A DNA stretch of 61,085 nt from an uncultured Erysipelotrichaceae bacterium. Lineage in GTDB: Bacteria; Bacillota_I; Bacilli_A; Erysipelotrichales; Coprobacillaceae. The position numbers and the translations under genes are program-made. The notes beneath the pieces were generated by a model. It was given only the letters and a program-made list of their open reading frames with translations, was not told where the DNA came from and ran no database searches. This document shows positions 25,975-34,907 of this stretch, one piece after another; position 1 is the first letter of the stretch, and every line of letters begins with the position of its first letter. The stretch lies in assembly GCA_900538465.1 (NCBI GenBank), contig UPXV01000013.1, positions 1 to 61,085 of the forward strand, given 5' to 3'.

Positions 25975-26268
25975 TTAAGATAACAATTTTAAAACATCTT
26001 GTTCACATTTTATATCAAGAATATTGTTAACTAAGGAATCTAACTGAGTCAATGAACACTCTGCTAATTTATTTAACAATAATTCTGAAACATTCCCTAA
26101 TTTTTGTTTTAAAATCATCTGAATAACTTCTATTCTTCCTTCTAATTTTCCTTCCCTTATACCTTCTAATTTTCCCTCTATCATACCTTCTAATTTCCCT
26201 TCAATTTTACCAATGGCTGCTCCTTTTAATTCGCTTTCTTCCATTAATTCTCTAATTGCCTTGCACAT
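25975..26268 (-). CDS. free-standing paralogue of the Rpn C-terminal region
   Basis: 97 aa from the ATG at 26268, which has AGGAGG eight bases upstream; the frame continues to an ATG at 26343 that has no Shine-Dalgarno. The sequence is nearly identical to the C-terminal part of the Rpn gene upstream: MCKAIRELMEESELKG, then xxEG tetrapeptide repeats (six units here, five in the full gene), then LKQKLGNVSELLLNKLAEC. Only the last 20 residues diverge. It lacks the nuclease domain. In known Rpn systems a C-terminal fragment made from an internal start neutralises the nuclease, so this may be an extra antitoxin-like gene produced by partial duplication, or simply a truncated copy. Confidence 0.65.
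   Translation of the reverse strand: MCKAIRELMEESELKGAAIGKIEGKLEGMIEGKLEGIREGKLEGRIEVIQMILKQKLGNVSELLLNKLAECSLTQLDSLVNNILDIKCEQDVLKLLS
26177..26251 (-). repeat. 12-bp tandem repeats coding xxEG
   Basis: In the free-standing copy, six tetrapeptide units ending in EG are encoded by 12-bp repeats. The full Rpn gene has five units at about 26520-26580. The different unit numbers point to slippage or unequal crossing-over. The stated limits are approximate. Confidence 0.6.
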
Positions 26269-26355
26269 ACTTACTTCCTCCTGTTCTTCTAAAATATACC
26301 TCAATTCATCGCAAATAATTGCTGTGAAAATAATGACTTTCATTAAATCATATAT

Positions 26356-26640
26356 TTATGCTGTAAGCAGTTGAAAAACTTCTTCTTCAGTTGTAACTTC
26401 CATGATTTTCAATGTCAAAGCATCTAACTGAGTCAATGAACATTCTGCTAATTTATTTAATAATAATTCTGAAACATTCCCTAATTTTTGTTTTAAAATC
26501 ATCTCAATAACTTCTATTCTTCCTTCTAATTTTCCCTCTCTTATACCTTCTCTTATACCTTCTAATTTCCCTTCAATTTTACCAATGGCTGCTCCTTTTA
26601 ATTCGCTTTCTTCCATTAATTCTCTAATTGCCTTGCACAT
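26356..26640 (-). CDS. internal in-frame start inside the Rpn gene (RpnS-like product)
   Basis: At codon 249 of the Rpn gene the sequence AGGAGG-AAGTAAGT-ATG gives an ideal ribosome-binding site, which would make a 94-aa protein equal to the Rpn C-terminus. This is the gene-within-gene arrangement described for Rpn nucleases whose small product acts as antitoxin. The same site is retained in the free-standing copy at 26268. Translation is inferred, not shown. Confidence 0.6.
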   Translation of the reverse strand: MCKAIRELMEESELKGAAIGKIEGKLEGIREGIREGKLEGRIEVIEMILKQKLGNVSELLLNKLAECSLTQLDALTLKIMEVTTEEEVFQLLTA

Positions 26641-27384
26641 ACTTACTTCCTCCTGTTCTTCTAAAATATATCTCAATTCATCACACCCTATCGCTGTAGC
26701 AACTACAACTGCAACTTCTCTAGACATCTGAATGTTTTGAATAGCCTTTAAATTTTTATCCCAACTATAAAACTTTTGAATCGTCTCTACCATAATTCGA
26801 TTATCCTCATTTTGTAAATATTGAGGATTGATATTTTTAATATCATAGACAAAAAGTTTCCAATCATTAACTATCTCTATAAAATCATTGGGAATACTCA
26901 TTCTTTCTTTAAAAGTATAAGGACTTACCCATTTTGTTTCACCTGTATAAAGGACAAGTGATGCCACAGGTATTGGATGAAATGATTGTCTCATCTGACT
27001 ATCTAGCAAACTAAATTGTTGATTGTATGTAATCGTATCATAGGTAACAGTTCGAAAAGGCATATTGTAATCAACAAAAGTCTGTACCTCTAAACCAAGA
27101 AAAATAGACTGTTCACCTTGATCTACTTTTACCATTAAATCTCTTGTTCTACCAATACTTCTCATTCCATTCTTATCCTCTATTAAAGCACTCGCATCTG
27201 AATCCTGATATGTGACATCATCTGCATGAATGCACTGTTTTCCTTGAAAAACCATTCCATTAACCATATCAGCATAGCGAAACTTATCTTTAAAATAATT
27301 TTTAAAAATATGATCCCTTTTTGTCTTTAACTCTTTAACTTCATAATGATTTGTATCATCAATATTTTGTTTTGTTATATACAT
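26356..27384 (-). CDS. Rpn family PD-(D/E)XK nuclease
   Basis: 342 aa. N-terminal nuclease domain (about 20-220) of the Rpn/YhgA-like group: FKNYFKDKFRYADMVNGMVF, then the catalytic D82 (TRDLMVK) and E99-V-Q101 (LGLEVQTFVDY). C-terminal part (about 236-342) has a short linker, five xxEG repeats (KIEGKLEGIREGIREGKLEG) and a helical tail. Start has AAGGAGG upstream. Rpn proteins are DNA nucleases linked to recombination and phage defence, held in check by a C-terminal product made from an internal start. An internal ATG with a perfect ribosome site is present here (26640). Followed 87 bp later by a separate C-terminal copy. Confidence 0.8.
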   Translation of the reverse strand: MYITKQNIDDTNHYEVKELKTKRDHIFKNYFKDKFRYADMVNGMVFQGKQCIHADDVTYQDSDASALIEDKNGMRSIGRTRDLMVKVDQGEQSIFLGLEVQTFVDYNMPFRTVTYDTITYNQQFSLLDSQMRQSFHPIPVASLVLYTGETKWVSPYTFKERMSIPNDFIEIVNDWKLFVYDIKNINPQYLQNEDNRIMVETIQKFYSWDKNLKAIQNIQMSREVAVVVATAIGCDELRYILEEQEEVSMCKAIRELMEESELKGAAIGKIEGKLEGIREGIREGKLEGRIEVIEMILKQKLGNVSELLLNKLAECSLTQLDALTLKIMEVTTEEEVFQLLTA

Positions 27385-27607
27385 AGTTATAAACCTCCTT
27401 TTTATATGAAAAGGCGCTCGGAATAAATTATCCTCCTACTATATATATACAAAGATTTTTTTCATTTTTCTTTTTATTTTTGAAAAAAATTGAATAATTT
27501 TTATATATTTACTTCATGCAACTTTATTATAACAAATTCACAATTTTCTATCAATTGCTTAAAGTAAATTATTATAAAATATAAAAAGTTAACTTTGCAG
27601 TTAACTC

Positions 27608-28102
27608 TTATAATTTCTTTAAATAGCCTTCATCATCATAATAATATGATTCATCAAACTTTGTAAAATGTAATCTTTTCAATAATTTTTTAGATCTCAC
27701 ATTATCACTATATACATAACAAAGGACCTTTTTAAATCCAAATTCATTTTTCATAAATTCTAAAAAAGCTGTTACCATTTCTGTCGCATAACCTTGTGAC
27801 CAATAATCACTATCAAGCGTATATCCTAAGACAAAAACCTTCTTATTGACAATTTCCACAAAAATATCCCCAATCAGTCTATCTTCATTTTTCAAAACCA
27901 CTCCCAAATGATAATTTGAATGTGGTTGATTCAATGATGGAATCAACAAGCATTGACGAATTCTACGCATAGCATCATCAATCGAATATGTTTTCCATGA
28001 TTGATACTTTGCCACTTCTTGTTTATTTCGATACTCACTCATACGAGGGGCATCACTTTCTTGTAATTGTCTTAAGTATAATCTTTCTGTCTCTAGTATC
28101 AT
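27608..28102 (-). CDS. GNAT family N-acetyltransferase (RimJ-like)
   Basis: 164 aa. Begins MILETERLYLRQLQESDAPRMSEYR, typical of RimJ/RimL-type acetyltransferases acting on protein N-termini or small amines. Motif A region HLGVVLKNEDRLIGDIFVE..., then YTLDSDYWSQGYATEMVTAFLEF with the acetyl-CoA-binding QGYATE, and CYVYSDNVRSKKLLKRLHF. Substrate unknown. Starts three bases after the prmC stop, so it is probably part of the prfA-prmC operon. Confidence 0.88.
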   Translation of the reverse strand: MILETERLYLRQLQESDAPRMSEYRNKQEVAKYQSWKTYSIDDAMRRIRQCLLIPSLNQPHSNYHLGVVLKNEDRLIGDIFVEIVNKKVFVLGYTLDSDYWSQGYATEMVTAFLEFMKNEFGFKKVLCYVYSDNVRSKKLLKRLHFTKFDESYYYDDEGYLKKL

Positions 28103-28105
28103 AGT

Positions 28106-28966
28106 TTATCCTTTGTTAAGATGATAATATATAAATAACATGCGATCTTTTCCATTAATATCTTTAATAATCTCATAAGGAATTTGTGGGAAATAACTTT
28201 CCACTGCTTCCATCATGAGTTCTCTTTGATCAAAGCCCATTTCAAAAGCCAATAAAGCACGATCTTTAAGCACTTTTGTAACTTCCTGAAATATCTTACG
28301 ATAGAAATACAAACCATCATTTCCACCAAACAAAGCGACATGGGGTTCATTGTCCTTTACAACATTTTCAATATCCTGTTCTACTGGAATATATGGTGGA
28401 TTAGAAACAAATATGTCAAATTTCTTATTGAAATCAATCAATGGTTGCAACATATCTCCTTGATAGAAATCAATATTTGCACCTAATTCTTTTGCATTTT
28501 CTTTTGCAACCTCTAAAGCTTCTTCACTTATATCAGTTGCTGTAACCTTTAATTTAGGCTCTTCTAAAGCAAGTGAAATTGCAATAGCTCCTGAACCTGT
28601 TCCCACATCACATAAATCAATAGACTCATAATCTTCAAAATAATCATCTATCTTATATAAAATATTTTCAACCAATTCTTCTGTTTCATAGCGAGGAATC
28701 AAAACATTTTCATTCACAATAAAGTCTCTTGAGAAAAAAGTTTCTCTTCCTTTGATATATTGAATAGGTTCCCCCGCCATATAACGTTTCATACCTTCTT
28801 GAAAAGCTTGATATAATTCATCATCAACCTCTTCATCCATCATTAAGTAAAGCTGATGAGGTTCTTTATTGGCAAGATGATAAAACAAAACTTTAGCGAC
28901 ATTACAATCTTTATTGTCTTCATCAAGCATCGCTTCACTTTGACGAATGAGCTCTCTTACTGTCAT
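28106..28966 (-). CDS. prmC: peptide chain release factor N5-glutamine methyltransferase
   Basis: 286 aa. Methylates the glutamine of the GGQ motif in release factors. SAM-binding DVGTGSGAIAISLALE and the catalytic SNPPYIP motif are clear; the N-terminal helical domain (MTVRELIRQSEAMLD) recognises the release factor. It overlaps prfA by one base (TAATG-type junction), the usual operon with its substrate. Confidence 0.96.
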   Translation of the reverse strand: MTVRELIRQSEAMLDEDNKDCNVAKVLFYHLANKEPHQLYLMMDEEVDDELYQAFQEGMKRYMAGEPIQYIKGRETFFSRDFIVNENVLIPRYETEELVENILYKIDDYFEDYESIDLCDVGTGSGAIAISLALEEPKLKVTATDISEEALEVAKENAKELGANIDFYQGDMLQPLIDFNKKFDIFVSNPPYIPVEQDIENVVKDNEPHVALFGGNDGLYFYRKIFQEVTKVLKDRALLAFEMGFDQRELMMEAVESYFPQIPYEIIKDINGKDRMLFIYYHLNKG

Positions 28967-30042
28967 TAATCATTTTCTCCTGCTAATTTTAATCTTTGAT
29001 CTTCATTAATCAAAGCATCAATAATTTCATCCAATTTTCCTTCCATGATACGATCAAGTTGTTGAAGGGTAAAACCAATACGATGATCAGTGACACGATT
29101 TTGTGGATAATTATATGTTCTAATCTTTTCACTTCTATCTCCGCTACCAATCTTACTACGTCTTTCACTACCAATAGCTTCTTCTTGTTCACGGATTTTC
29201 ATTTCATATAATTTTGCACGCATAGCACGCATAGCTTTATCTTTATTGTCATGTTGGCTACGCCCATCTTGTGATGTTGTCACTGTTCCTGTTGGTAAAT
29301 GGGTAATACGAACTGCTGAATCTGTTTTATTGATATGTTGCCCACCAGCACCAGAAGCACGATATGTATCAATTCTTAAATCATTTGGATCAAGATGGAA
29401 GTCAACTTCTTCAGCTTCAGGCATAACAAGTACAGTTGCAGTAGAAGTATGAACACGTCCTTGTGTTTCAGTCTTTGGTACACGTTGAACACGGTGTGAA
29501 CCAGACTCAAATTTCAATTTAGAATAAGCGCCTTCACCTTTAATCATGAAAGAAATCAATGAATATCCTCCTGCATCAGATTCCTGTGCATCCATGATTT
29601 CAATTTTCCAACCTTGTGCTTCAGCATATTTGACATACATTCTATATAAGTCACCCGCAAAGATATTTCCTTCATCTCCACCAGCAGCTCCTCTAATTTC
29701 TACAATGACATTTTTATTATCGTTTGGATCTTTAGGAATCAATTCTAAATGTAACTTTTCTTCCAAAAGTGGTTTCTTTTCTTCCAATTCACTTAATTCT
29801 AATTCTGCCATTTCTTTAATTTCAGGATCATTTTCTTTAAGTAATTCTTTTGCTTCTTCAATTCCACTTATCACTTTTTTGTATTCTTGATACAATTGAT
29901 AAGCCCCTTCAAGCATTGCTTGTTCTTTTGATGCTTCTGTCATCTTTTCAATATCATTCGCAATACTTGGATCCATTAAAATTTCATTTAATTCTTCATA
30001 TCTTCTTGCGATTGTTTCCAATCTTTCTATCATATTATTCAT
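28966..30042 (-). CDS. prfA: peptide chain release factor 1
   Basis: 358 aa. Ends translation at UAA and UAG. GGQ motif in RASGAGGQHINKTDS, stop-codon-reading PxT motif as PKT in RVPKTETQGRVHTSTATV, and the conserved N-terminal helical domain. ATG at 30042 with GGAGG seven bases upstream. First gene of prfA-prmC-GNAT. No programmed frameshift, as expected for RF1. Confidence 0.97.
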   Translation of the reverse strand: MNNMIERLETIARRYEELNEILMDPSIANDIEKMTEASKEQAMLEGAYQLYQEYKKVISGIEEAKELLKENDPEIKEMAELELSELEEKKPLLEEKLHLELIPKDPNDNKNVIVEIRGAAGGDEGNIFAGDLYRMYVKYAEAQGWKIEIMDAQESDAGGYSLISFMIKGEGAYSKLKFESGSHRVQRVPKTETQGRVHTSTATVLVMPEAEEVDFHLDPNDLRIDTYRASGAGGQHINKTDSAVRITHLPTGTVTTSQDGRSQHDNKDKAMRAMRAKLYEMKIREQEEAIGSERRSKIGSGDRSEKIRTYNYPQNRVTDHRIGFTLQQLDRIMEGKLDEIIDALINEDQRLKLAGEND

Positions 30043-30125
30043 AATCTAACCTCCAAACCTTTTCCATTATAATATAAACCATCAAAATAAGCAAAATAAT
30101 ATTGTTATATTCTTTGTTTTTTTGA

Positions 30126-30154
30126 TTGACACAATATGATTGTTTTTTTATACT
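30126..30154 (+). promoter_or_regulatory. promoter of the HAD phosphatase gene
   Basis: TTGACA (30126-30131), 17 bp, TATACT (30149-30154), between the divergent prfA and HAD genes. Confidence 0.8.
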
Positions 30155-30179
30155 GTTTTTATATGAGGGAGGGTAAAAA

Positions 30180-30830
30180 ATGATAAAAGCAGTCATATTT
30201 GATATGGATGGATTAATGATTAATAGTGAAAGAGTCACTTATGAATGTTATCAAAAAGTTTTAAATAAAATGGGATTAACAATGTCAGAAGATTTCTATA
30301 AAACCTTACTTGGAAAAACTTTACCAACAGCTTTTCAATTAATGTATGATGAATATGGAAAAGATTTCCCAATGCAAGATGTTTTAGATGATGTTCATGC
30401 TTTGATGAATGATATTTTTGACAAAGAAGGTGTGCCTTTAAAAAAAGGATTAATTGAATTATTAACCTATTTAAAAGATAATCAATACAAAACAATTGTT
30501 GCAACTTCAAGTACCAGAAAAAGAGTTGATCATCTTTTAGGTATTGCTGATGTGATGAAATATTATGATAATTCTATTTGTGGTGATGAAGTCACTCATG
30601 GGAAACCTCATCCTGAAGTCTTTTTAAAAGCTTGTGAAAAATTAGGAGTTCAACCAAGTGAAGCTATTGTTTTAGAAGATAGTGAAGCAGGTATTCAAGC
30701 TGCCTATAATGCTCAAATTCCTGTCATTTGTATTCCTGATATGAAATATCCAGAAGAAGAATATGCGAAAATGACCACAAAAATTCTTGATTCATTAGAT
30801 CAAGTGATTCCTTTTCTTCAACAAATCTAA
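30180..30830 (+). CDS. HAD family hydrolase (beta-phosphoglucomutase-like)
   Basis: 216 aa. HAD motif I FDMDGLMINSE (D8, D10), motif II VATSS, motif III GKPHPEVF, motif IV VLEDSEAGIQAA. The alpha-helical cap is inserted after motif I, as in beta-phosphoglucomutase and sugar-phosphate phosphatases of subfamily IA. The exact substrate cannot be told. GGGAGGG lies before the ATG. Divergent from prfA with its own promoter. Confidence 0.9.
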   Translation: MIKAVIFDMDGLMINSERVTYECYQKVLNKMGLTMSEDFYKTLLGKTLPTAFQLMYDEYGKDFPMQDVLDDVHALMNDIFDKEGVPLKKGLIELLTYLKDNQYKTIVATSSTRKRVDHLLGIADVMKYYDNSICGDEVTHGKPHPEVFLKACEKLGVQPSEAIVLEDSEAGIQAAYNAQIPVICIPDMKYPEEEYAKMTTKILDSLDQVIPFLQQI

Positions 30831-30926
30831 GAATTTCTCTATGAAATTCTTTTTTTTAATCAAAAATTAATGTTTTCTTAAGATATCCGTATTTTGTTTA
30901 TCTATAATATAAGCGAGGTGGTCATA

Positions 30927-31586
30927 ATGAAAAAAATGAAAAAATATTATCTTTTATTATCTATACTTGTTATTTGTATAGGGATAATCATAAGTGGAAT
31001 GAATATATATGTTTATCAATCTACAAGAAAACAAGTCAATCAAGATATGCAAGATGCTGATTGTATTCTTGTTTTAGGTGCAGGTATCAAAAATAATCAA
31101 CCAACGCCTATGCTTGAAGATCGCATTAAAGAAGCTATCACATTATATCAAAATAAAAAAGCTCCAAAGATTATTATGAGTGGTGATCACAGTCGTGAAG
31201 ATTATAATGAGGTTGCTGTGATGAAACAATATGCAGTTGATAAGGGTGTGCCTTCTTCTGATATTTTCTTAGATCATTCTGGTTTCTCTACTTATGAAAG
31301 TTTACTTCGTGCAAGAGATATTTTTCAAGCAAAAAAGGTGATTATTGTCACTCAAGACTATCACCTTTATCGTGCTTTGTTTATAGCCAATTCACTAGGT
31401 TTAGAAGCTGTTGGTATTTCTGCAACTCTTTCTCAATATCCTGGACAACCCTTGCGTGAAGTTCGTGAAATGATCGCAAGATGTAAAGATGTTGTGAATT
31501 GTTTTCTTCCTCATCAATCATCAAAAAGTCAACCAGTCATTTCTTTAGATGGTAATGGAAATCAAACCAACAATCAAGCTATTTAA
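30927..31586 (+). CDS. YdcF/SanA family membrane protein (DUF218)
   Basis: 219 aa from the ATG at 30927 (GAGGTGG upstream). One N-terminal membrane anchor (about 6-27) then the DUF218 domain: ADCILVLGAGIKNNQPTPMLEDRI, KIIMSGDHSREDYNEVAVMKQYAVDKGV, DHSGFSTYESLLRA and VTQDYHLYRALFIANSLGLEAVG. Members influence envelope integrity and vancomycin sensitivity (SanA) or bind nucleotide cofactors (YdcF). A TATAAT-like -10 is at about 30904. Its end overlaps the convergent acetyltransferase by 8 bp. Confidence 0.88.
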   Translation: MKKMKKYYLLLSILVICIGIIISGMNIYVYQSTRKQVNQDMQDADCILVLGAGIKNNQPTPMLEDRIKEAITLYQNKKAPKIIMSGDHSREDYNEVAVMKQYAVDKGVPSSDIFLDHSGFSTYESLLRARDIFQAKKVIIVTQDYHLYRALFIANSLGLEAVGISATLSQYPGQPLREVREMIARCKDVVNCFLPHQSSKSQPVISLDGNGNQTNNQAI

Positions 31587-32004
31587 GATTCTTAGTATAA
31601 TTATAATGATCTTTCACATACCCATGCGCTTCATAGAAGTGATGGGCTTTTTTACGATATGTAGATGTTGAAAGTTCAATTTGTTCAAGACCTTTTTCTT
31701 TGGCTATTTCTTCAATTGTTTTTATCAAATGTTGCCCAATTCTTAATCCTCTATATTCAGGCATAACAACCAATTCAACAATTTCACCTGTATCTTCATC
31801 ATGATGTAAATAATGATGGATATAAAAACTTAAAAACCCTAAGATTTTTCCATCTTTACGATAAACTAAAAATTCTATATCATCACTTTCAATTCCTTTA
31901 TAATAAACCTTTATAAAATGATCTTTATTGATTGTTTTTTGTTCTAATATATTAATCAATGCATATATCTCTTCTAAATCATTTTCTTTTGCTTTTTCAA
32001 TCAT
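31579..32004 (-). CDS. GNAT family N-acetyltransferase
   Basis: 141 aa. VELVVMPEYRGLRIGQHLIKTIEEIAKEKG is the acetyl-CoA motif A, and STSTYRKKAHHFYEAHGYVKDHYNYTKNL is the motif B end. Small single-domain enzyme with no clear substrate. Convergent with and slightly overlapping the YdcF-like gene. Confidence 0.88.
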   Translation of the reverse strand: MIEKAKENDLEEIYALINILEQKTINKDHFIKVYYKGIESDDIEFLVYRKDGKILGFLSFYIHHYLHHDEDTGEIVELVVMPEYRGLRIGQHLIKTIEEIAKEKGLEQIELSTSTYRKKAHHFYEAHGYVKDHYNYTKNLK

Positions 32005-32070
32005 ATGAACACCCCTTTTAAGATATTATAATGATTTTGTTCAATTTTTCATTAAAATTATCATATTTTG

Positions 32071-32102
32071 AAAAAAAGATTGAACTTTGAAAGTCCAATC
32101 TT
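32071..32102 (-). terminator. terminator of the GH1 gene at 32109
   Basis: AAGATTGGACTTT/AAGTTCAATCTT stem followed by TTTTTTT on the minus strand directly after the stop. Confidence 0.85.
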
Positions 32103-32108
32103 ATAAAA

Positions 32109-33551
32109 CTATTTTAGATCCTCACCATTTGTTTCAATGACTTTTTTATACCAATAGAAAGATTCTTTTCTTCTTCTAGAGAAATCTCCAGTTCCATCAT
32201 CATATCTTTCCACAAAGATAAATCCATAACGTTTAGCCATCTCACCAGTAGATGCAGAAACAAGATCAATACATCCCCAAGGTGTATAACCTCTTAAATC
32301 AACACCATCTAAAACGGCTTCATGCATTTGTTCAATATGACTTCTTAAATAATCAACACGATAATCATCATAAATTTTACCATCTTCAGCAATCTTATCA
32401 TAAGCACCTAATCCATTTTCCACAACAAAGATTGGTAATTGATAACGATCCCAAATTTCATTTAATGAATAACGTAATCCTTCAGGATCAATTTGCCATC
32501 CCCAGTCACTTGCTTTTAAATAAGGATTAGGAACACCACCTAAAATATTTCCTTTTCCTGATACCTGTTTTTGAGGATCAGCTGTTTGACAATTTGACAT
32601 ATAGTATGAACAAGTATAGAAATCAACAGGTCCAGCTGCTAAGATTTCATCATCTCCTGGTTCCATTTTAACAGTAATATGATTTTCAGCAAAATATCTC
32701 TTCATATAATTTGGATATTTTCCTCGGCATTGTACATCACTGCAGAACCAGTTCATAATATGATTTTTTTGTTGATTTTCAATTTGATCAGCTGGATTGC
32801 AAGTCAAACCATAGCTTGTTGCCATAATCTGCATACATCCAACTTGATAATTTGGATCAATTTCATGAGCCATTTTTACAGCCAATGCACTGGCTAAGAA
32901 TTGATGGTGTAAACCTTGGAAACGATTACTTGGAACATCTTCTTGATCCATGAAATCCATTGTCTTGATTTCATTCAAAATCCCTTGTCCTAAAAATGCT
33001 CCCATAGCTGTTGTGGCTGAATTGATTTCATTAAAAGTTAGCCAATATTTCACTTTTCCTTTATAACGTGTGAAAATTGCTCTACAGAAATTTAAATAAC
33101 AATCAATCATTCTACGGTCTGTCCATGAATTCCATTTTTTTGTTAAATGGAATGGAACTTCATAGTGAGAAATTGTAATTAATGGTTCAATATTATATTT
33201 TAAGCACTCATCAATTAAATCTTCATAGAATTTTAACCCAGCTTCATTTGGTTCACTTTCATCACCTTGTGGGAAAATTCTTGTCCAAGCAATTGAAAAA
33301 CGATACATTTTAAATCCCATTTCTGCAAATAATGCAATATCTTCCTTATATCTATGATAATGATCAATTGCATCATGACTTGGATAAAAAGTTCCTTCTT
33401 CTAAAACAGGTGTAATTCTTTTACTTTTTGTTGCGCTACCACCAGTACATACATCAGGACAAGAAACACCTTTTCCACCTTCTTGCCATCCACCTTCTAA
33501 TTGATTAGCAGCAGTTGCGCCACCCCAATAAAATCCCTTTGGAAAACTCAT
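32109..33551 (-). CDS. 6-phospho-beta-glucosidase, glycoside hydrolase family 1
   Basis: 480 aa, full length. Splits beta-glucoside 6-phosphates delivered by PTS into glucose 6-phosphate and aglycone. Acid/base E175 in LTFNEINSA, nucleophile E378 in FVVENGLGAYD, and phosphate-binding loop SASTGEMAKRYG. N-terminus FPKGFYWGGATAANQLEGGW is standard for GH1. Single gene with its own promoter (TATAAT near 33582). The nearest PTS gene is 18 kb away, so it probably serves transporters elsewhere. Confidence 0.95.
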   Translation of the reverse strand: MSFPKGFYWGGATAANQLEGGWQEGGKGVSCPDVCTGGSATKSKRITPVLEEGTFYPSHDAIDHYHRYKEDIALFAEMGFKMYRFSIAWTRIFPQGDESEPNEAGLKFYEDLIDECLKYNIEPLITISHYEVPFHLTKKWNSWTDRRMIDCYLNFCRAIFTRYKGKVKYWLTFNEINSATTAMGAFLGQGILNEIKTMDFMDQEDVPSNRFQGLHHQFLASALAVKMAHEIDPNYQVGCMQIMATSYGLTCNPADQIENQQKNHIMNWFCSDVQCRGKYPNYMKRYFAENHITVKMEPGDDEILAAGPVDFYTCSYYMSNCQTADPQKQVSGKGNILGGVPNPYLKASDWGWQIDPEGLRYSLNEIWDRYQLPIFVVENGLGAYDKIAEDGKIYDDYRVDYLRSHIEQMHEAVLDGVDLRGYTPWGCIDLVSASTGEMAKRYGFIFVERYDDGTGDFSRRRKESFYWYKKVIETNGEDLK

Positions 33552-33652
33552 TTTTTTATTCCTCCTTTAATGTCCTCTTTATTATAAAGAAAAGAAAGTC
33601 ATCCTTGTTCAATTTTTCATAAGTTGAAAGTCATTTTCATATTTTAAAAAGA

Positions 33653-33681
33653 TTGCGCTTTAATTGACAATATTCTACAAT
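33653..33681 (+). promoter_or_regulatory. promoter of the CapA-like gene
   Basis: TTGCGC (33653-33658), 17 bp, TACAAT (33676-33681), 17 bp before the ATG. Confidence 0.55.
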
Positions 33682-33697
33682 AGATGTGGTGATATAA

Positions 33698-34855
33698 ATG
33701 AAAACAAAAATGATAGTTCTTTGTATGTTTCTTCTTTTAACAGGTTGTCAATCTCAACCAAAGGAAATTAAAAAAGAAAATTCTGTTCAAACAGTTCATT
33801 GTTCTTTTGTTGGAGACTTGCTTTATGAACAACCCTATTATGATTGGATAGAAGATGATTCAAATGATAAAGGTTACTACGATCTTATCAAACCTTATTT
33901 TCAAAAAGATGATTTATCAATTGGAAATTTAGAGACTCCTATTGGAGGAAAGGAATTAAAGATATCAGGAACTGGTTATTCTTTTAATGTTTCAAAAGAG
34001 ATAGGCAATCAAGTCGCTTCTTTAGGTCTAGAAGTTGTTTCAACTGCGAATAACCATGCATTTGATCGTGGTAATCAAGGTATTGATAATACTTTAAAAT
34101 TCTTAAAAGAAAAAGATATAATGGCTGTGGGTACATATACTAATCAAAAAGATCGTCAACAAGGAAAATATAAAACAATCAATGGTATTCAATTTGGTTT
34201 TGTTTCATATACCTATGCAACAAATCAAATCGTTCCTCAAAAAAATCGAGATAAAGTTGGTTTATTTAATGAACCAACTCATCGGAAATTCACAGATGAA
34301 TACAAACAAAAACTAAGCAAAGAAATTACAGAGACAAGAAAAAACTGTGATGTTTTAATCGCAATGATGCATTGGGGAACAGAGTTTACATATGATATCA
34401 ATTCACAACAAAAAGAAGTTGCTCAATTTTTGAGTGAACAAGGTGTTGATATCATTATTGGAAATCATCCTCATTGTTCACAAACAATGCAGTGGATAAA
34501 TAACAATAAAACTTTATGTATGTATTCTTTAGGAAACTTTGTATCTGCTGATCATTTGGTTGATCGTACTCATCAAGAATTTAAAAATGCTTATAATGTC
34601 TCTATGATGGTCACTTTAGATGTCAAAAAAGATAATCAAAATATTTCTATTGAAAATATCAATTATATTCCTATTATCAACTATTATGATCAATCCTTAA
34701 AAAACTTTAAACTTATCCCTTTTGATCAATATAGTGATAAATTAGCAAAAAGTCATTATCATTATCGTAATGGTTTTACCAAAGAGTGGATAAACAAGAC
34801 CTATCAAAAGCTTATTCCTCAACCATTACCTAATCAAACTTTGATTAACAAATAA
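33698..34855 (+). CDS. CapA family lipoprotein (PGA_cap metallophosphoesterase fold)
   Basis: 385 aa. Lipoprotein signal LLLTGCQSQ with cysteine C17. The body is the PGA_cap domain with metallophosphatase-like motifs: FVGDLLYEQPYYD, IGNLETPIGG, STANNHAFDRG, MMHWGTEF, IIGNHPHCSQ and YSLGNFVSADH. CapA helps make or export poly-gamma-glutamate capsule in bacilli; many homologues lie outside capsule operons, and no capsule genes are visible here. A related protein is at 43307-44437. Confidence 0.88.
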   Translation: MKTKMIVLCMFLLLTGCQSQPKEIKKENSVQTVHCSFVGDLLYEQPYYDWIEDDSNDKGYYDLIKPYFQKDDLSIGNLETPIGGKELKISGTGYSFNVSKEIGNQVASLGLEVVSTANNHAFDRGNQGIDNTLKFLKEKDIMAVGTYTNQKDRQQGKYKTINGIQFGFVSYTYATNQIVPQKNRDKVGLFNEPTHRKFTDEYKQKLSKEITETRKNCDVLIAMMHWGTEFTYDINSQQKEVAQFLSEQGVDIIIGNHPHCSQTMQWINNNKTLCMYSLGNFVSADHLVDRTHQEFKNAYNVSMMVTLDVKKDNQNISIENINYIPIINYYDQSLKNFKLIPFDQYSDKLAKSHYHYRNGFTKEWINKTYQKLIPQPLPNQTLINK

Positions 34856-34865
34856 GTCAATATTG

Positions 34866-34907
34866 AAAAAGATGAACGATAACATCGTGTTATTGTTCAT
34901 CTTTTCT
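34866..34907. terminator. bidirectional terminator between CapA and DegV genes
   Basis: AAAAGATGAAC and GTTCATCTTTT form the outer stem, with GATAACA/TGTTATT inside. T-runs on both strands serve the convergent genes. Confidence 0.85.

Noticed and set aside
27420..27530. Short peptide-like frames in the AT-rich leader of the Rpn gene
   Set aside because: No start codon with a ribosome site; the GTAGGAGG there has no ATG at suitable distance.
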